DNA of 42,017 bases, from positions 1 to 42,017 of the forward strand of contig CAJOCL010000002.1 of NCBI GenBank assembly GCA_905233565.1. The letters are read 5' to 3'. Position numbers and translations under genes: made by a program. This document shows, piece by piece, positions 9,182-17,583 of this stretch. Below the pieces are notes generated by a model that did no database searches, was not told the origin of the DNA, and saw only the letters and a program-made list of their open reading frames with translations. The number at the start of each line of letters is the position of its first letter. The stretch's first letter is position 1. Origin of the DNA: an uncultured Synergistales bacterium (lineage in GTDB: Bacteria > Synergistota > Synergistia > Synergistales > Aminobacteriaceae).

Positions 9182-9996
9182 GCATTGCACTTATAGCCGG
9201 TGAGGGGATACTGCCTGTTGAGATAGCCAAAAAACTGCAGGAAATTCAAGACAGGACGCTGATACTTGCATTGCGTAACGACACTGAGACATTAAAGCCT
9301 TATGCAGATAAATTAATACGCATGAGAACGCCTAATCTCGGACGCGGAATACATGAAGTAAAATCTTACGGCTCCGACAAAATCATAATGGCCGGACGTA
9401 TTCCAAAGAAATTAATTTATTATCTTCCTTTTTCGTTTTTCTTTGACAGGCTGAGCCGTTCAGTCCTGCGTAAAACCATGCGCGATGATCATTCGCTTCT
9501 CGGTGCAATCGTTAAAGCCTGTGAGGACGAAAATATTATAGTCATGCCCTATTGGCAGATACTCCCCGAATTTATCGCACAATCAGGAAAATTATCAGGA
9601 AGACCGCCTAATGACAAAGAAATGAAAGACATTAATTACGGCCGTGAAATACTGCGCGTAACTCTGCCGTGTTCATTCGGTCAGGCTGTATGCGTTGCTG
9701 ACGGTGCTGTCGTTGCTGTCGAAGCAATGGAGGGTACGGACATGATGATACGCCGTGCAGGTGAAATTTCAGGGCGCGGAACGGTCATAAAAATGATGAA
9801 GGAAGGGCAGGATATGCGTTATGATCTGCCGACCGTCGGGCCGGTAACGCTTGAGAACATGAAGAAAGCAGGGCTGACGTGTCTGGCAGTTCAGGCAGGT
9901 AAAACGCTCGTTCTTGAGCCGGAAAAATTTTTTGAGCTTGCCGACAGATACAATATAGCAGTTTGGGGTGTTAATTATGCAGAAGAAATTCTATGA
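9178..9996 (+). CDS. lpxI: UDP-2,3-diacylglucosamine pyrophosphatase LpxI
   Basis: LpxI hydrolyses UDP-2,3-diacylglucosamine to lipid X in lipid A synthesis and replaces LpxH in many bacteria; the next enzyme, LpxB, is encoded two genes downstream. The 272-residue protein starts with the DUF1009 signature IALIAGEGILPVEIAKKLQE. It then has KIIMAGRIPKKLIYYLPF, DHSLLGAIVKACED, and in the C-terminal domain GQAVCVADGAVVAVEAMEGTD followed by QDMRYDLPTVGPVTLENM, the region holding the catalytic aspartate in characterised family members. Translation begins at TTG 9178, overlapping the permease stop (TTGA). Confidence 0.93.
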   Translation: MSIALIAGEGILPVEIAKKLQEIQDRTLILALRNDTETLKPYADKLIRMRTPNLGRGIHEVKSYGSDKIIMAGRIPKKLIYYLPFSFFFDRLSRSVLRKTMRDDHSLLGAIVKACEDENIIVMPYWQILPEFIAQSGKLSGRPPNDKEMKDINYGREILRVTLPCSFGQAVCVADGAVVAVEAMEGTDMMIRRAGEISGRGTVIKMMKEGQDMRYDLPTVGPVTLENMKKAGLTCLAVQAGKTLVLEPEKFFELADRYNIAVWGVNYAEEIL

Positions 9997-11605
9997 TAAA
10001 GACTCAGCGTTACCGCAGGCACTCGAATTTATCCGCGAGAGCCTTGCTTCAATGAAGCTGAACGGTAAGGACATTAACAGAGCTGCGCTTATGTGCGAGG
10101 AGACATTGCTGACACTGCTTAAACGTGCGGATTTTTCGCATGTTCCGTATTTCTCGGCGGAGGTATATAAATTATTCGGCGATGTCATTATCGACCTGAG
10201 AGTACCGGGTGAAGAATTTGATTTTTACGGCAATGCTGAAGTCCCGTACCGCAGTGATGATGAGGAGCTTCAGGAGATGCAGGCCGCCGTTCAGGGCATG
10301 ATACTTCGCTCGTTCAGCCGCTATCTGAGATTCAAGCATCACCGCCGTTTCAATGCAGTACGTGTCAAAGCTGTCCTGTCGAATTATTCGGGGCTTTACA
10401 AAATATTGGCGGTGTTGTCCTTTGCGGTACTGTCAGGAGTTGTACTAAGGGGATTTTTCCCTGAGAGTGTATACATGGCCGTCAACGATAATATATTCGC
10501 TCCGATTCGTACTGTCTTTATTAACGGCCTGAAGATGTGTGCCGTACCTGTAGTTATGTTCTCGATAATTACGTGTCTTTCAAGGATCGGCAGTGCTTCG
10601 GGGCTTCGTGAGTCGGGCGGAAGGCTCATGAGATATATGCTGCTGTTCCAGATAGCGAGTACTGCCATAGGCTTCGGGCTGGTGTATTTACTAGGGACAG
10701 GCAGCGGGGTCAGGCTGACATCATCAGCCGTAGAGACGATACAGGGAGAAACGATGTCATTAACGGAAATGCTGATAAACTTAGTCCCGGCAAATATGGT
10801 GAGGCCGATGCTTGAAGATGATATGCTTCAGATTATGGTCATCTCCGTAATTCTGGGAATTTCAATCGGTCTGGCAGGGGTTAAGATTCTGCCCGATGTT
10901 TTCGGTGAACTTACGGCAGTATTCATGAGGGCAACGAGAATATTCATGCTGATAGCTCCTGTTGCTATATTCTGCTCGATTGCCTCAATGGTTATTACTA
11001 CGGGGCATGAAACTTTGCTGTCGGTGCTTGGGTTACTGCTGACGCTTATTTTAGGATATTTTTTGCTGAACGTGTTTTTATGCATTGCCGTGAAACTCCG
11101 TACGGGGTTAAGCCCTTTTACAATGCTTAGGAAATCCCTGCCGGTGATAATAACGGGGTTCAGCACATGTTCAAGTATAGCGGCAATTCCCGATGGTATG
11201 AAGTGCTGTGACGATATGGGAGTATCCCCGAAAATTTACTCGCTCTCAATCCCTCTGGCTTCGTCAATATGCAAGGCTGCTTTTCCCCTGATGTTTGCGG
11301 TTAACACGCTTTCAGCCGTGAATATGTACGGTCTCAAAATGTCGTTGTCGGGTGCACTTTCGCTTGCGTTTTCGATAATAGTGCTGTCGATCTCAACGCC
11401 CGGACTGCCCGGATCTGGCATAATATCGCAGTCGGCACTTCTTACGCAGGCCGGCTGTCCGCTCGAATTTCTGGGAATATTACTCAGTCTTGAGGCAATC
11501 GATGACATATTCAACACTCCTACGACATGTATGGGAAATGTTGCCTGTACGGTTATAGCTGCGGACGGCGGGAAACTGATAGACAGGCAGAAATATAACT
11601 CATGA
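9977..11605 (+). CDS. SDF-family (dicarboxylate/amino-acid:cation) symporter with extra N-terminal domain
   Basis: From about residue 140 the protein has the membrane plan of sodium/proton:dicarboxylate symporters (GltP/DctA fold): eight helices, a serine-containing re-entrant loop FSTCSSIAAIP, and the second loop STPGLPGSGII. Compared with the archaeal GltPh sequence as I know it, the substrate-site helix reads IDDIFNTPTTCMGNV, so the usual aspartate, arginine and asparagine are absent; acidic amino acids may not be its substrate. The first ~110 residues are soluble and resemble the start of an anti-sigma/HATPase fold (CEETLLTLLKRA as an N-box-like helix, then GDVIIDLRVPGEEFDF), but no G-boxes follow. 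I chose ATG 9977 over GTG 9968 because GGGGTG lies just upstream of it. The gene overlaps lpxI by 20 bases and lpxB by 4. Confidence 0.82.
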   Translation: MQKKFYDKDSALPQALEFIRESLASMKLNGKDINRAALMCEETLLTLLKRADFSHVPYFSAEVYKLFGDVIIDLRVPGEEFDFYGNAEVPYRSDDEELQEMQAAVQGMILRSFSRYLRFKHHRRFNAVRVKAVLSNYSGLYKILAVLSFAVLSGVVLRGFFPESVYMAVNDNIFAPIRTVFINGLKMCAVPVVMFSIITCLSRIGSASGLRESGGRLMRYMLLFQIASTAIGFGLVYLLGTGSGVRLTSSAVETIQGETMSLTEMLINLVPANMVRPMLEDDMLQIMVISVILGISIGLAGVKILPDVFGELTAVFMRATRIFMLIAPVAIFCSIASMVITTGHETLLSVLGLLLTLILGYFLLNVFLCIAVKLRTGLSPFTMLRKSLPVIITGFSTCSSIAAIPDGMKCCDDMGVSPKIYSLSIPLASSICKAAFPLMFAVNTLSAVNMYGLKMSLSGALSLAFSIIVLSISTPGLPGSGIISQSALLTQAGCPLEFLGILLSLEAIDDIFNTPTTCMGNVACTVIAADGGKLIDRQKYNS

Positions 11606-12723
11606 ATATATTTGTGTCATGCGGCGAAGTCAGCGGAGATATTTACGCAGGCTTATTAATCCGTGAAATCCTGAAAATCAGCCCTGATTCTAAAATTTGG
11701 GGAATGCTCGGCCATGAAGGGGAATCATCGGGAGGCCGTCCGGTCTGGAGCTATGAAGAGTTAAAGTTAATGGGAATACTTGAAATAATCCCTGCAATCC
11801 CAAGAATATTAAAATTAAAGAATAATATTACCCGTGAAATAATGAAGTCAAAACCTGATGCAGCAATTTTAATTGACTGTCCTGATTTTCATCTTATGCT
11901 TGCAAAATCTCTCAGGAAGTCAGGTTTTAACGGAAAAATAATCTCTCTCATTCCGCCGACCGTCTGGGCGTGGCGTTCAGGAAGAGTAAAAAATTTGAGG
12001 CGTGATTTTGATTTCTGCCTTCCGCTGTTTTCGTTTGAACATGAATTTTTGCTCTCAAAGGGCGTTAATTCACTCTGGAAATCTCACCCGTTAGTTCATG
12101 ATTTGGAGGGCGTTAAAATTTCTGATGAGTTCAAAAAGAGATTTGAGGGCGGAAAGATTATAGCGTTGATGCCGGGAAGCAGGCGTTATGATATTAAATT
12201 TCATCTTGAAATACTGCTCGGGACGGCTGAAATTTTGAAATTGAAAGGCTATCTGCCCGTATTCTCAATAGCTCAGGGATTGAGTTATGATTTGTCGGAC
12301 GAATTAAGAGAACGCGTTAAAAGTTCAGGCTTTGAATCTTGGGAAAGCAGCGGACGGGAATTAATGCTCGGTTCCTGTGCTGTTGCCGGAGTTTCGGGAA
12401 CTGTTGCGGTTGAAGCCATGCTGCTTGGCCGTTTCATGGCCGTAATATATAACATGAGACGTTTGAATTATGCAATTCTGAAACGCCTCGTACACGTCAG
12501 AAATATTTCAATACCTAACATGCTTACGGATAAGCGCGTTTACCCTGAATTATTATGTGATGATGCAAAGCCTGAAAGAATCGTTAATGAGCTTGAACGC
12601 TATATGAATGACGAAAAAGTGAAAACTGAAATTGATAACGCCCTGAAAATTGCAAGGCTCTCAATGGGGACTTGTAACGCCGCTGAATTTTGGGCTGAAT
12701 GTATCATTAACAAAAATAAATAA
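11602..12723 (+). CDS. lpxB: Lipid-A-disaccharide synthase LpxB
   Basis: LpxB (GT19) condenses lipid X with UDP-2,3-diacylglucosamine to give lipid A disaccharide at the inner membrane. All family landmarks are present in 373 residues: N-terminal FVSCGEVSGDIYAGLL, IDCPDFHLMLAKSLR near 92, the IPPTVWAWRSGRVKNLRRDF motif near 118-137, LMPGSRRYDIKFHL near 188, and SGTVAVEAMLLG near 262-273 in the nucleotide-sugar site. ATG 11602 overlaps the symporter stop (ATGA). Together with lpxI it makes two consecutive steps of the Raetz pathway, split by a transporter gene. A run of ten or so T residues follows the stop but I see no hairpin before it. Confidence 0.95.
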   Translation: MNIFVSCGEVSGDIYAGLLIREILKISPDSKIWGMLGHEGESSGGRPVWSYEELKLMGILEIIPAIPRILKLKNNITREIMKSKPDAAILIDCPDFHLMLAKSLRKSGFNGKIISLIPPTVWAWRSGRVKNLRRDFDFCLPLFSFEHEFLLSKGVNSLWKSHPLVHDLEGVKISDEFKKRFEGGKIIALMPGSRRYDIKFHLEILLGTAEILKLKGYLPVFSIAQGLSYDLSDELRERVKSSGFESWESSGRELMLGSCAVAGVSGTVAVEAMLLGRFMAVIYNMRRLNYAILKRLVHVRNISIPNMLTDKRVYPELLCDDAKPERIVNELERYMNDEKVKTEIDNALKIARLSMGTCNAAEFWAECIINKNK

Positions 12724-12753
12724 CATTTTTTTTTGATTTCGTGTTATTATTAT

Positions 12754-12777
12754 CTCCGTAAAAATTTTATTACGGAG
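12754..12777 (+). promoter_or_regulatory. Inverted repeat covering the nikK ribosome binding site
   Basis: CTCCGTAA (12754-12761) and TTACGGAG (12770-12777) form a perfect 8-bp stem around an 8-base A/T loop. The right arm contains the GGAG of the Shine-Dalgarno sequence (ACGGAGG at 12772-12778) ten bases before the nikK start. The element could hide the ribosome site in the mRNA or be a DNA operator. It does not match the GTATGA-type NikR operator. Confidence 0.4.
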
Positions 12778-12787
12778 GTTTATTTCT

Positions 12788-13573
12788 ATGACACTCAAAC
12801 GGATTATAACAATTTCAGTTATTATTGCATTGTCAGCAATTCCGTCATTTTCCCACGAATTAACAATCAAGGCAGAAAATGAAACAATGAAGGAAGGACA
12901 GCCCTTTCATGCTACGGTACAATCAGCACACAGATTTATAATTCCTGAAGAAGTTGAAGTGCTTGAACGCGTAAAGGCAGGAATAATCGAGGACGGAAAG
13001 TTTATAACTTCCGAACTGAAAGCAAATGAGCCGGGACTTTGCATTGACTTCACCGTAACGCCCAAAGATTTATCGCAGTCCGTAATACTCGCAGCAATAA
13101 AAGACGGTGAGACATGGTGCATAACGAACGAGGGCGGAAAATCAGGCGCAAGAAAAGAGCTTGAAGCAAAAAATCTCAAAGTCTTACGCGCAACGAAAAA
13201 CGACAAGTACGCAAAGGCAATCTACAACACTTCACATGATGACAAGAATTATTCTCAAATTTTAGGACACCCGTTAGAGATCATACCGATAACAAACCCT
13301 GCTGACGTTAAAACAGGCGATTACTTCAACGTCAAAATTCTGCTGAACGGACAGCCTTATACCGGCCCGGTATGGGCAACATATGACGGCTTTGTCAGGG
13401 AATATGAAAACACATACGCTTATTACACTGAGGCGGAGAACGGCGAGGCACATATAAAGATTACGGCTCCCGGCTGGTGGGGTATACGTGCGTATCAGGA
13501 TAACCTGCCCGGCGTTGAGGGGGATTATGACACAAGGACGTTAAGGGCGTTTCTGTTATTCAGAGTGAAATAA
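12788..13573 (+). CDS. nikK: NikK-like periplasmic DUF4198 component of a nickel ECF transporter
   Basis: The 261-residue protein has a signal peptide (KRIITISVIIALSAIPSFS then HEL) and a DUF4198-type fold: a mature N-terminus beginning at His, two beta domains, and the C-terminal pattern NGQPYTGPVWATYDGF ... APGWWGIRAYQDN. Such proteins accompany CbiM/NikM-type importers and are thought to assist metal delivery or recognition; they replace the small CbiN subunit of cobalt systems. It is first in a five-gene run nikK-L-M-Q-O with overlaps of 1, 1, 4 and 8 bases. The ribosome site ACGGAGG lies in a hairpin. Nickel is preferred over cobalt because of the K and L components, but the metal is not proven by sequence. 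Confidence 0.78.
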   Translation: MTLKRIITISVIIALSAIPSFSHELTIKAENETMKEGQPFHATVQSAHRFIIPEEVEVLERVKAGIIEDGKFITSELKANEPGLCIDFTVTPKDLSQSVILAAIKDGETWCITNEGGKSGARKELEAKNLKVLRATKNDKYAKAIYNTSHDDKNYSQILGHPLEIIPITNPADVKTGDYFNVKILLNGQPYTGPVWATYDGFVREYENTYAYYTEAENGEAHIKITAPGWWGIRAYQDNLPGVEGDYDTRTLRAFLLFRVK

Positions 13574-14031
13574 TGAGGACTAAAATTTTTATCGGGCTGG
13601 CTGTCTTAACCGGCCTGATATTTTTATTTGACGGTGAAATTTCTGCACACGGTACGGGTTATAAATATTCGGAACTTAAAGCCGCTGCGCTTGAATTTAT
13701 GTATTCAACGGGCGAAAAGATGAGTTACTGCAAAGCTGAAGTTTTTTCGCCGAAAGATGAAAAATTTGCTTTTCAGTCAGGAAGGACGGACGAACAGGGA
13801 AGATTCTCATTCGTTCCTGATTCTGAAGGTACTTGGAAAGTTACGGTACGCGATGAAGAAGGGCATCAGTGTACGGCAGAAATTAATATAACCCCTGAAA
13901 AAAATGTAAATGTTAATGCTTATAATCAGGGCGGATTATTGGGAGGCACTGAGATTTTAATACGTTCGTTGTTGGGTGTCAGCATAATTTTTAACATTGC
14001 AATGTTAATTTACAGGAAAGGTAAATCATAA
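13573..14031 (+). CDS. nikL: NikL-like auxiliary component of the nickel ECF transporter
   Basis: This 152-residue protein has an N-terminal hydrophobic signal/anchor, a His at the likely mature start (SAHGTGYKY), one transthyretin/CarboxypepD_reg-like beta domain (about 50-110; GRTDEQGRFSFVPDSEGTWK), and a C-terminal membrane helix (about 126-147). This two-anchor plan with a small periplasmic domain is that of NikL, which sits beside NikK in NikKMLQO loci. Its ATG shares one base with the nikK stop (TAATG), and its stop overlaps nikM the same way. Assigned by architecture and neighbours rather than by a diagnostic motif. Confidence 0.72.
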   Translation: MRTKIFIGLAVLTGLIFLFDGEISAHGTGYKYSELKAAALEFMYSTGEKMSYCKAEVFSPKDEKFAFQSGRTDEQGRFSFVPDSEGTWKVTVRDEEGHQCTAEINITPEKNVNVNAYNQGGLLGGTEILIRSLLGVSIIFNIAMLIYRKGKS

Positions 14032-14630
14032 TGCACATAAGCGAGGGTATATTATCGGGAAGCGTATTAATTGCAGGATGGGCGGGGAGCATAGCCGGAA
14101 TATCTTACGGCCTGAAGAAAACTGAGCCTGAAAAGATCGTCCGGACCGCGTTAATATCATCAGCTTTCTTTCTTGCCTCACTGGTTAATGTCAGAATAGG
14201 CCCGTCATCAACTCATTTAACGCTGCTTGCACCTATGGGCTTAATCTTGGGGAGTTCCGTATTCCCTGCTGTATTCGTTGCGCTGTTACTGCAGGCTGTA
14301 TTGTTTCATTTCGGCGGCCTTCTTGTTCTTGGGGTGAATACTTTTGTAATGGCATTCTCAGCTTTTACGGCAAATTTAATTTTTGGGAAACCGATAAAAA
14401 ATGAGAACGGGAAAATCCGCGTTATAGTCCTGTCTTTCATGGCCGGAGCATTCGCCGTTATACTCGGAGCGTTTTTAGCGGGGGCGTTTTTAGGCTTAAC
14501 CGATAAAAATTTCATGGGAGCCGTTAAATTATTGCTGATTGCCCATATTCCTTTAGCACTCATTGAAGGTTTCGTAACGTCATTTATTGTTATATGGATT
14601 AAAAGGGTAATGCCGGAGTTCTTATCATGA
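14031..14630 (+). CDS. nikM: NikM/CbiM substrate-specific subunit of nickel/cobalt ECF transporter
   Basis: This is the S-component that captures the divalent metal. The N-terminus MHISEG matches the conserved MHIxxG start in which the N-terminal amine and His2 coordinate the ion, so ATG 14031 is firmly fixed. About six membrane helices follow, with the family segment VNVRIGPSSTHLTLLAPMGLIL near 53-74 containing a second conserved histidine, and LLVLGVNTFVMAFSAF near 103. The length (199 aa) is normal for a CbiM domain without fused CbiN. Confidence 0.93.
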   Translation: MHISEGILSGSVLIAGWAGSIAGISYGLKKTEPEKIVRTALISSAFFLASLVNVRIGPSSTHLTLLAPMGLILGSSVFPAVFVALLLQAVLFHFGGLLVLGVNTFVMAFSAFTANLIFGKPIKNENGKIRVIVLSFMAGAFAVILGAFLAGAFLGLTDKNFMGAVKLLLIAHIPLALIEGFVTSFIVIWIKRVMPEFLS

Positions 14631-15346
14631 CGGGTAACACTTACACTCTTGAATTTTCGGGCGAAAATATAAACGCCGTCAAACATTCTTATTCACCTTC
14701 AGCAATTCTTATTTCCGCACTCTGCTATTCAATTTCAGTATCAATAAGCACCTCAATTTATGCTCTGATTATCGCGTCATTTTTGCCGTTTAAGTTAATA
14801 TTTGAAAAGAAAATCTTTTTTCATAATCTTTCAAAACTAAACTTGATTAATATATTTATGATTATCACTCTTTCTTTGACATGGCCGGAAATAAAATCAG
14901 GATTTCTCATGGGAATTTTAATAGCCGTCAGAATAAACATGATATATATTGCATTTACGGCTGTGATTTATCCTTTGGGAACTTCTGGAATGTATAACGC
15001 CCTCTGCGGTCTCGGAGTTCCCGAAAAAATGAGAGTGTTAATAATTCTGACGCTCAGGGGAATATATATCATGTATGAAAGACTTGAAGCCGCGTTAATT
15101 TCAGTCAAACTTAGAACTTCTAACCTTCACGGAATTATGAAACTCCGTGTATTTGCATATTTAACGGCCTCCGTGCTGCTGCAGAGTTCGATACGTTCTG
15201 AAAATATAATGCGTTCGGTTAAATGCAAAGGGGGCTTCAATGGTTTCAATCAATACGAAAATAAAGGAATAACGGCAGCAGATACGGCATTTATATTTAT
15301 CTTTATCCTTTATTCCCTGAGTATAATAATAATCAATTATGCTTGA
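14627..15346 (+). CDS. nikQ: NikQ/CbiQ energy-coupling transmembrane subunit
   Basis: The 239-residue membrane protein is the T-component (EcfT-like) that couples ATPase movement to NikM. Several hydrophobic helices fill the N-terminal half and the last 25 residues. The cytoplasmic coupling region carries ALISVKLRTSN near 165 and the later SVKCKGGFNGF near 200, where the family has its two Ala-Arg-Gly type signatures; these are weakly conserved here. It overlaps nikM by 4 bases and nikO by 8. Sequence conservation is low, so the call relies partly on position between M and O subunits. Confidence 0.85.
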   Translation: MTGNTYTLEFSGENINAVKHSYSPSAILISALCYSISVSISTSIYALIIASFLPFKLIFEKKIFFHNLSKLNLINIFMIITLSLTWPEIKSGFLMGILIAVRINMIYIAFTAVIYPLGTSGMYNALCGLGVPEKMRVLIILTLRGIYIMYERLEAALISVKLRTSNLHGIMKLRVFAYLTASVLLQSSIRSENIMRSVKCKGGFNGFNQYENKGITAADTAFIFIFILYSLSIIIINYA

Positions 15347-16049
15347 AATAGTTGACCTTCACTATAAATATTCAGACGGCCATGAGGCATTAAGGGGCGT
15401 AAATCTGAAAGTCAATAAGGGCGAAAAAATAGCCTTAATCGGTGCAAACGGGTCAGGTAAATCAACGTTACTGCTGCATATTTCAGGAGCTGTTGAAGTT
15501 CAGGAAGGGAGAATATTTTTTAACGGTCTTGAGGGTTCTGAAATTTTACGGAAAAATACCGGCCTTACGTTCCAGAATGCAGATGATGAGCTGTTAATGC
15601 CCAGCGTTATTGAGGACGTTGCATTCAGCCTCGTTGCGGACGGAATGAAAATTAAACAGGCTCACGAACGCGCAATGAATATACTTTCATCGCTCGGAAT
15701 ATCACAGCTCTCAAAGCGTCCCCCTCACAGGCTTTCAGGCGGTGAAAAGCGCATTGTCTCATTCGCGGGAGTTCTTGCCTCTGAACCTGAACTTTTAGCA
15801 CTTGACGAACCTACGGCAGGGCTTGACCCTAAGGCAAGGCGGCGTGTCATAAATTTTCTTTGTGAGACAAAAAAGACTGTAATACTCGCAACACATGATC
15901 TTGATATGGCTCTCGATATTTGCTCACGTGCCGTGATACTTAATGAGGGCAGAATTTCTGCTGAAGGTGAACTCCCTGAACTTTTCAAAGAACGTGAAAT
16001 ACTTGAAACAAATAACCTTGAACTCCCTTTGAAATTCTCAAAAATTTAG
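15339..16049 (+). CDS. nikO: NikO/CbiO ATP-binding subunit of nickel/cobalt ECF transporter
   Basis: This ABC ATPase powers the importer. In 236 residues it shows Walker A GANGSGKST at about 34-42, a Q-loop LTFQNADDELL near 74-84, the signature LSGGEKR near 131-137, Walker B LLALDEPTAGLD near 152-163, and a switch histidine in ILATHDLD. The early Q-loop wording QNADDxL is typical of CbiO/EcfA proteins. It is the last gene of the nik run; 33 bases separate it from the convergent amino-acid ABC ATPase gene. Confidence 0.93.
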   Translation: MLEIVDLHYKYSDGHEALRGVNLKVNKGEKIALIGANGSGKSTLLLHISGAVEVQEGRIFFNGLEGSEILRKNTGLTFQNADDELLMPSVIEDVAFSLVADGMKIKQAHERAMNILSSLGISQLSKRPPHRLSGGEKRIVSFAGVLASEPELLALDEPTAGLDPKARRRVINFLCETKKTVILATHDLDMALDICSRAVILNEGRISAEGELPELFKEREILETNNLELPLKFSKI

Positions 16050-16071
16050 GAGCCTGAAAAAATTTTCAAGC
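16040..16071 (-). terminator. Possible shared terminator between nikO and the amino-acid ABC ATPase gene
   Basis: In the minus-strand RNA, GCTTGAAAA (71-63 of 16063-16071) can pair with TTTTCAGGC (16060-16052), with one G-U pair, and an ATTTTTGAG tract follows. The stem is A/U-rich and the loop very short, so this is weak, but it lies exactly in the convergent 33-base gap where a terminator is expected. Confidence 0.33.
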
Positions 16072-16082
16072 CCCCCTTAATC

Positions 16083-16859
16083 TTATTGGCTGCGGCTGTA
16101 ACGTGTCAGGAACTGTTTAGTTCTCTCTTCTTTCGGATTATTGAAGACTTCCTGAGGGTCTCCCTGTTCGCAAATTATACCGCCGTCCATGAATATAACA
16201 TGATCGGCAACATCGCGTGCAAATTCCATTTCATGAGTAACGATTATCATCGTCGTTTTTTGTTCTGACAATTTGTTTATTACTTTCAGTACTTCGCCCG
16301 TCAGCTCAGGATCTAACGCGCTTGTCGGCTCGTCAAAGCATAAAATATCAGGGTGCATTATTAACGCCCTCGCTATTGCAACTCTCTGCTGCTGTCCTCC
16401 TGAAAGCTGGTGAGGGTAATTGTCCATTCTGTCATAAAGCCCTATATTCCTGAAAATATCATATGCTTCATCATAGACATCATGCCTTATTTTTTCCCAG
16501 TCATGATTTTCCTTAGCAATTAATTTGGGAGCTAACAGGACATTTTTTAAGGCTGTATACTGCGGAAAGAGATTAAACGATTGGAAAACTAACCCGAAAT
16601 GCAGCCTCTTTTGACGGATCTGCGACTCTCTCAGCGTTGAAGGGTCTGAACAGTCAAGCAGAACTTCACCGTTCACCTTTATACTTCCCTCATCAGGACG
16701 CTCAAGAAAATTCAGGCAGCGCAATAACGTTGTCTTTCCGCTCCCCGATGAGCCGATTATGGAGAGCGCTCCGCCCTTTTCAAGCGTGAAATCAATACCC
16801 TTCAGGACTTCAACATTTCCGAAGGATTTTCGTATATTCCTGACTTCAAGAACCGGCAT
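16083..16859 (-). CDS. Polar amino-acid ABC transporter ATP-binding protein (GlnQ/HisP type)
   Basis: This ATPase belongs to the polar amino-acid transporter family. With the start at ATG 16859 (MPVLEVRNIRKSFG) it has 258 residues. Walker A is GSSGSGKTT, the Q-loop LVFQSFNLFPQYTAL, the signature LSGGQQQRVAIARAL, and Walker B ILCFDEPTSALDPEL, with the switch IVTHEM. The wording is that of GlnQ. I prefer 16859 to an upstream ATG at 16904 because AAGGAGGGG (about 16869-16877) precedes it and the longer form would overlap the permease gene by 29 bases. It is the third gene of the binding protein-permease-ATPase operon. Confidence 0.93.
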   Translation of the reverse strand: MPVLEVRNIRKSFGNVEVLKGIDFTLEKGGALSIIGSSGSGKTTLLRCLNFLERPDEGSIKVNGEVLLDCSDPSTLRESQIRQKRLHFGLVFQSFNLFPQYTALKNVLLAPKLIAKENHDWEKIRHDVYDEAYDIFRNIGLYDRMDNYPHQLSGGQQQRVAIARALIMHPDILCFDEPTSALDPELTGEVLKVINKLSEQKTTMIIVTHEMEFARDVADHVIFMDGGIICEQGDPQEVFNNPKEERTKQFLTRYSRSQ

Positions 16860-16875
16860 AATATATCGCCCCTCC

Positions 16876-17562
16876 TTATCTGAAGTAATCGAGTTTACGC
16901 TCAAGACGGCCTAAAAGAAGCGTAACTATACCGTTAAAAATCAGATAATAAAACGCTGTAAAGAATAACGGCCATATTGCCCCTGAAATTCCGTGAGAAC
17001 CCTTCATAAATGCCTGTCCTGCCCATATAACTTCCTGAAGCGCGATAATTCTCGCCAGTGCAGTATCTTTAACAAGCGTTATAATCTCGTTTGAAATCGG
17101 CGGAACTATGCGCTTTATCATCTGCAATAACGTTACATTAAAAAATATTTGGCTTTTTGTCATTCCCAAGACCAAACCGGCTTCTGACTGTCCGATTGGA
17201 ACGCTCAATATTCCCCCCCTGTAAATTTCAGAGAAGTAACAGGCATAGTTGACTATGAAAGCTATTGATGCCGCAAGGAAACGCCCCGATTCGCCCCCGC
17301 CCCATATAGGACTGTGAAGGACAAGGCCGGGAAAATAATAGACGATTAACAGCTGAATCATTAACGGAGTTCCGCGAATTATCCAGATTATGAAACTCGT
17401 TGTTATGCTTATGACCTTAAATTTTGACAGTGAACCGAAAGCGATAATTAATCCCAAAGGAAAAGCCCCCAGCAGTGTAACCGCAAAGAGCTTCAGTGTC
17501 TGAATAAAACCCTCGTTCAATGCGTTTACTACTATCGGGAGCTGTTCAAGAATTGTACTCAT
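16876..17562 (-). CDS. Polar amino-acid ABC transporter permease
   Basis: The 228-residue membrane subunit has about five helices and the HisM/GlnP family features: an N-terminal NEGFIQTLKLFAVTLLGAFPLG segment split across the first helix, IIWIIRGTPLMIQLLIVYY near 58-77, and the EAA coupling loop EAGLVLGMTKSQIFFNVTLL near 126-145, which touches the ATPase. Only one permease gene is present, so the transporter probably uses a homodimer. ATG 17562 lies about 20 bases after the binding-protein gene stop. Confidence 0.92.
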   Translation of the reverse strand: MSTILEQLPIVVNALNEGFIQTLKLFAVTLLGAFPLGLIIAFGSLSKFKVISITTSFIIWIIRGTPLMIQLLIVYYFPGLVLHSPIWGGGESGRFLAASIAFIVNYACYFSEIYRGGILSVPIGQSEAGLVLGMTKSQIFFNVTLLQMIKRIVPPISNEIITLVKDTALARIIALQEVIWAGQAFMKGSHGISGAIWPLFFTAFYYLIFNGIVTLLLGRLERKLDYFR

Positions 17563-17583
17563 TAATTTCTGATTTTCTGAATT

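Noticed and set aside
12721-12746. NikR-type operator (TAACA-N16-TGTTA)
   Set aside because: Half-sites are short, overlap the lpxB stop, and lie in a poly-T region, so chance cannot be excluded.
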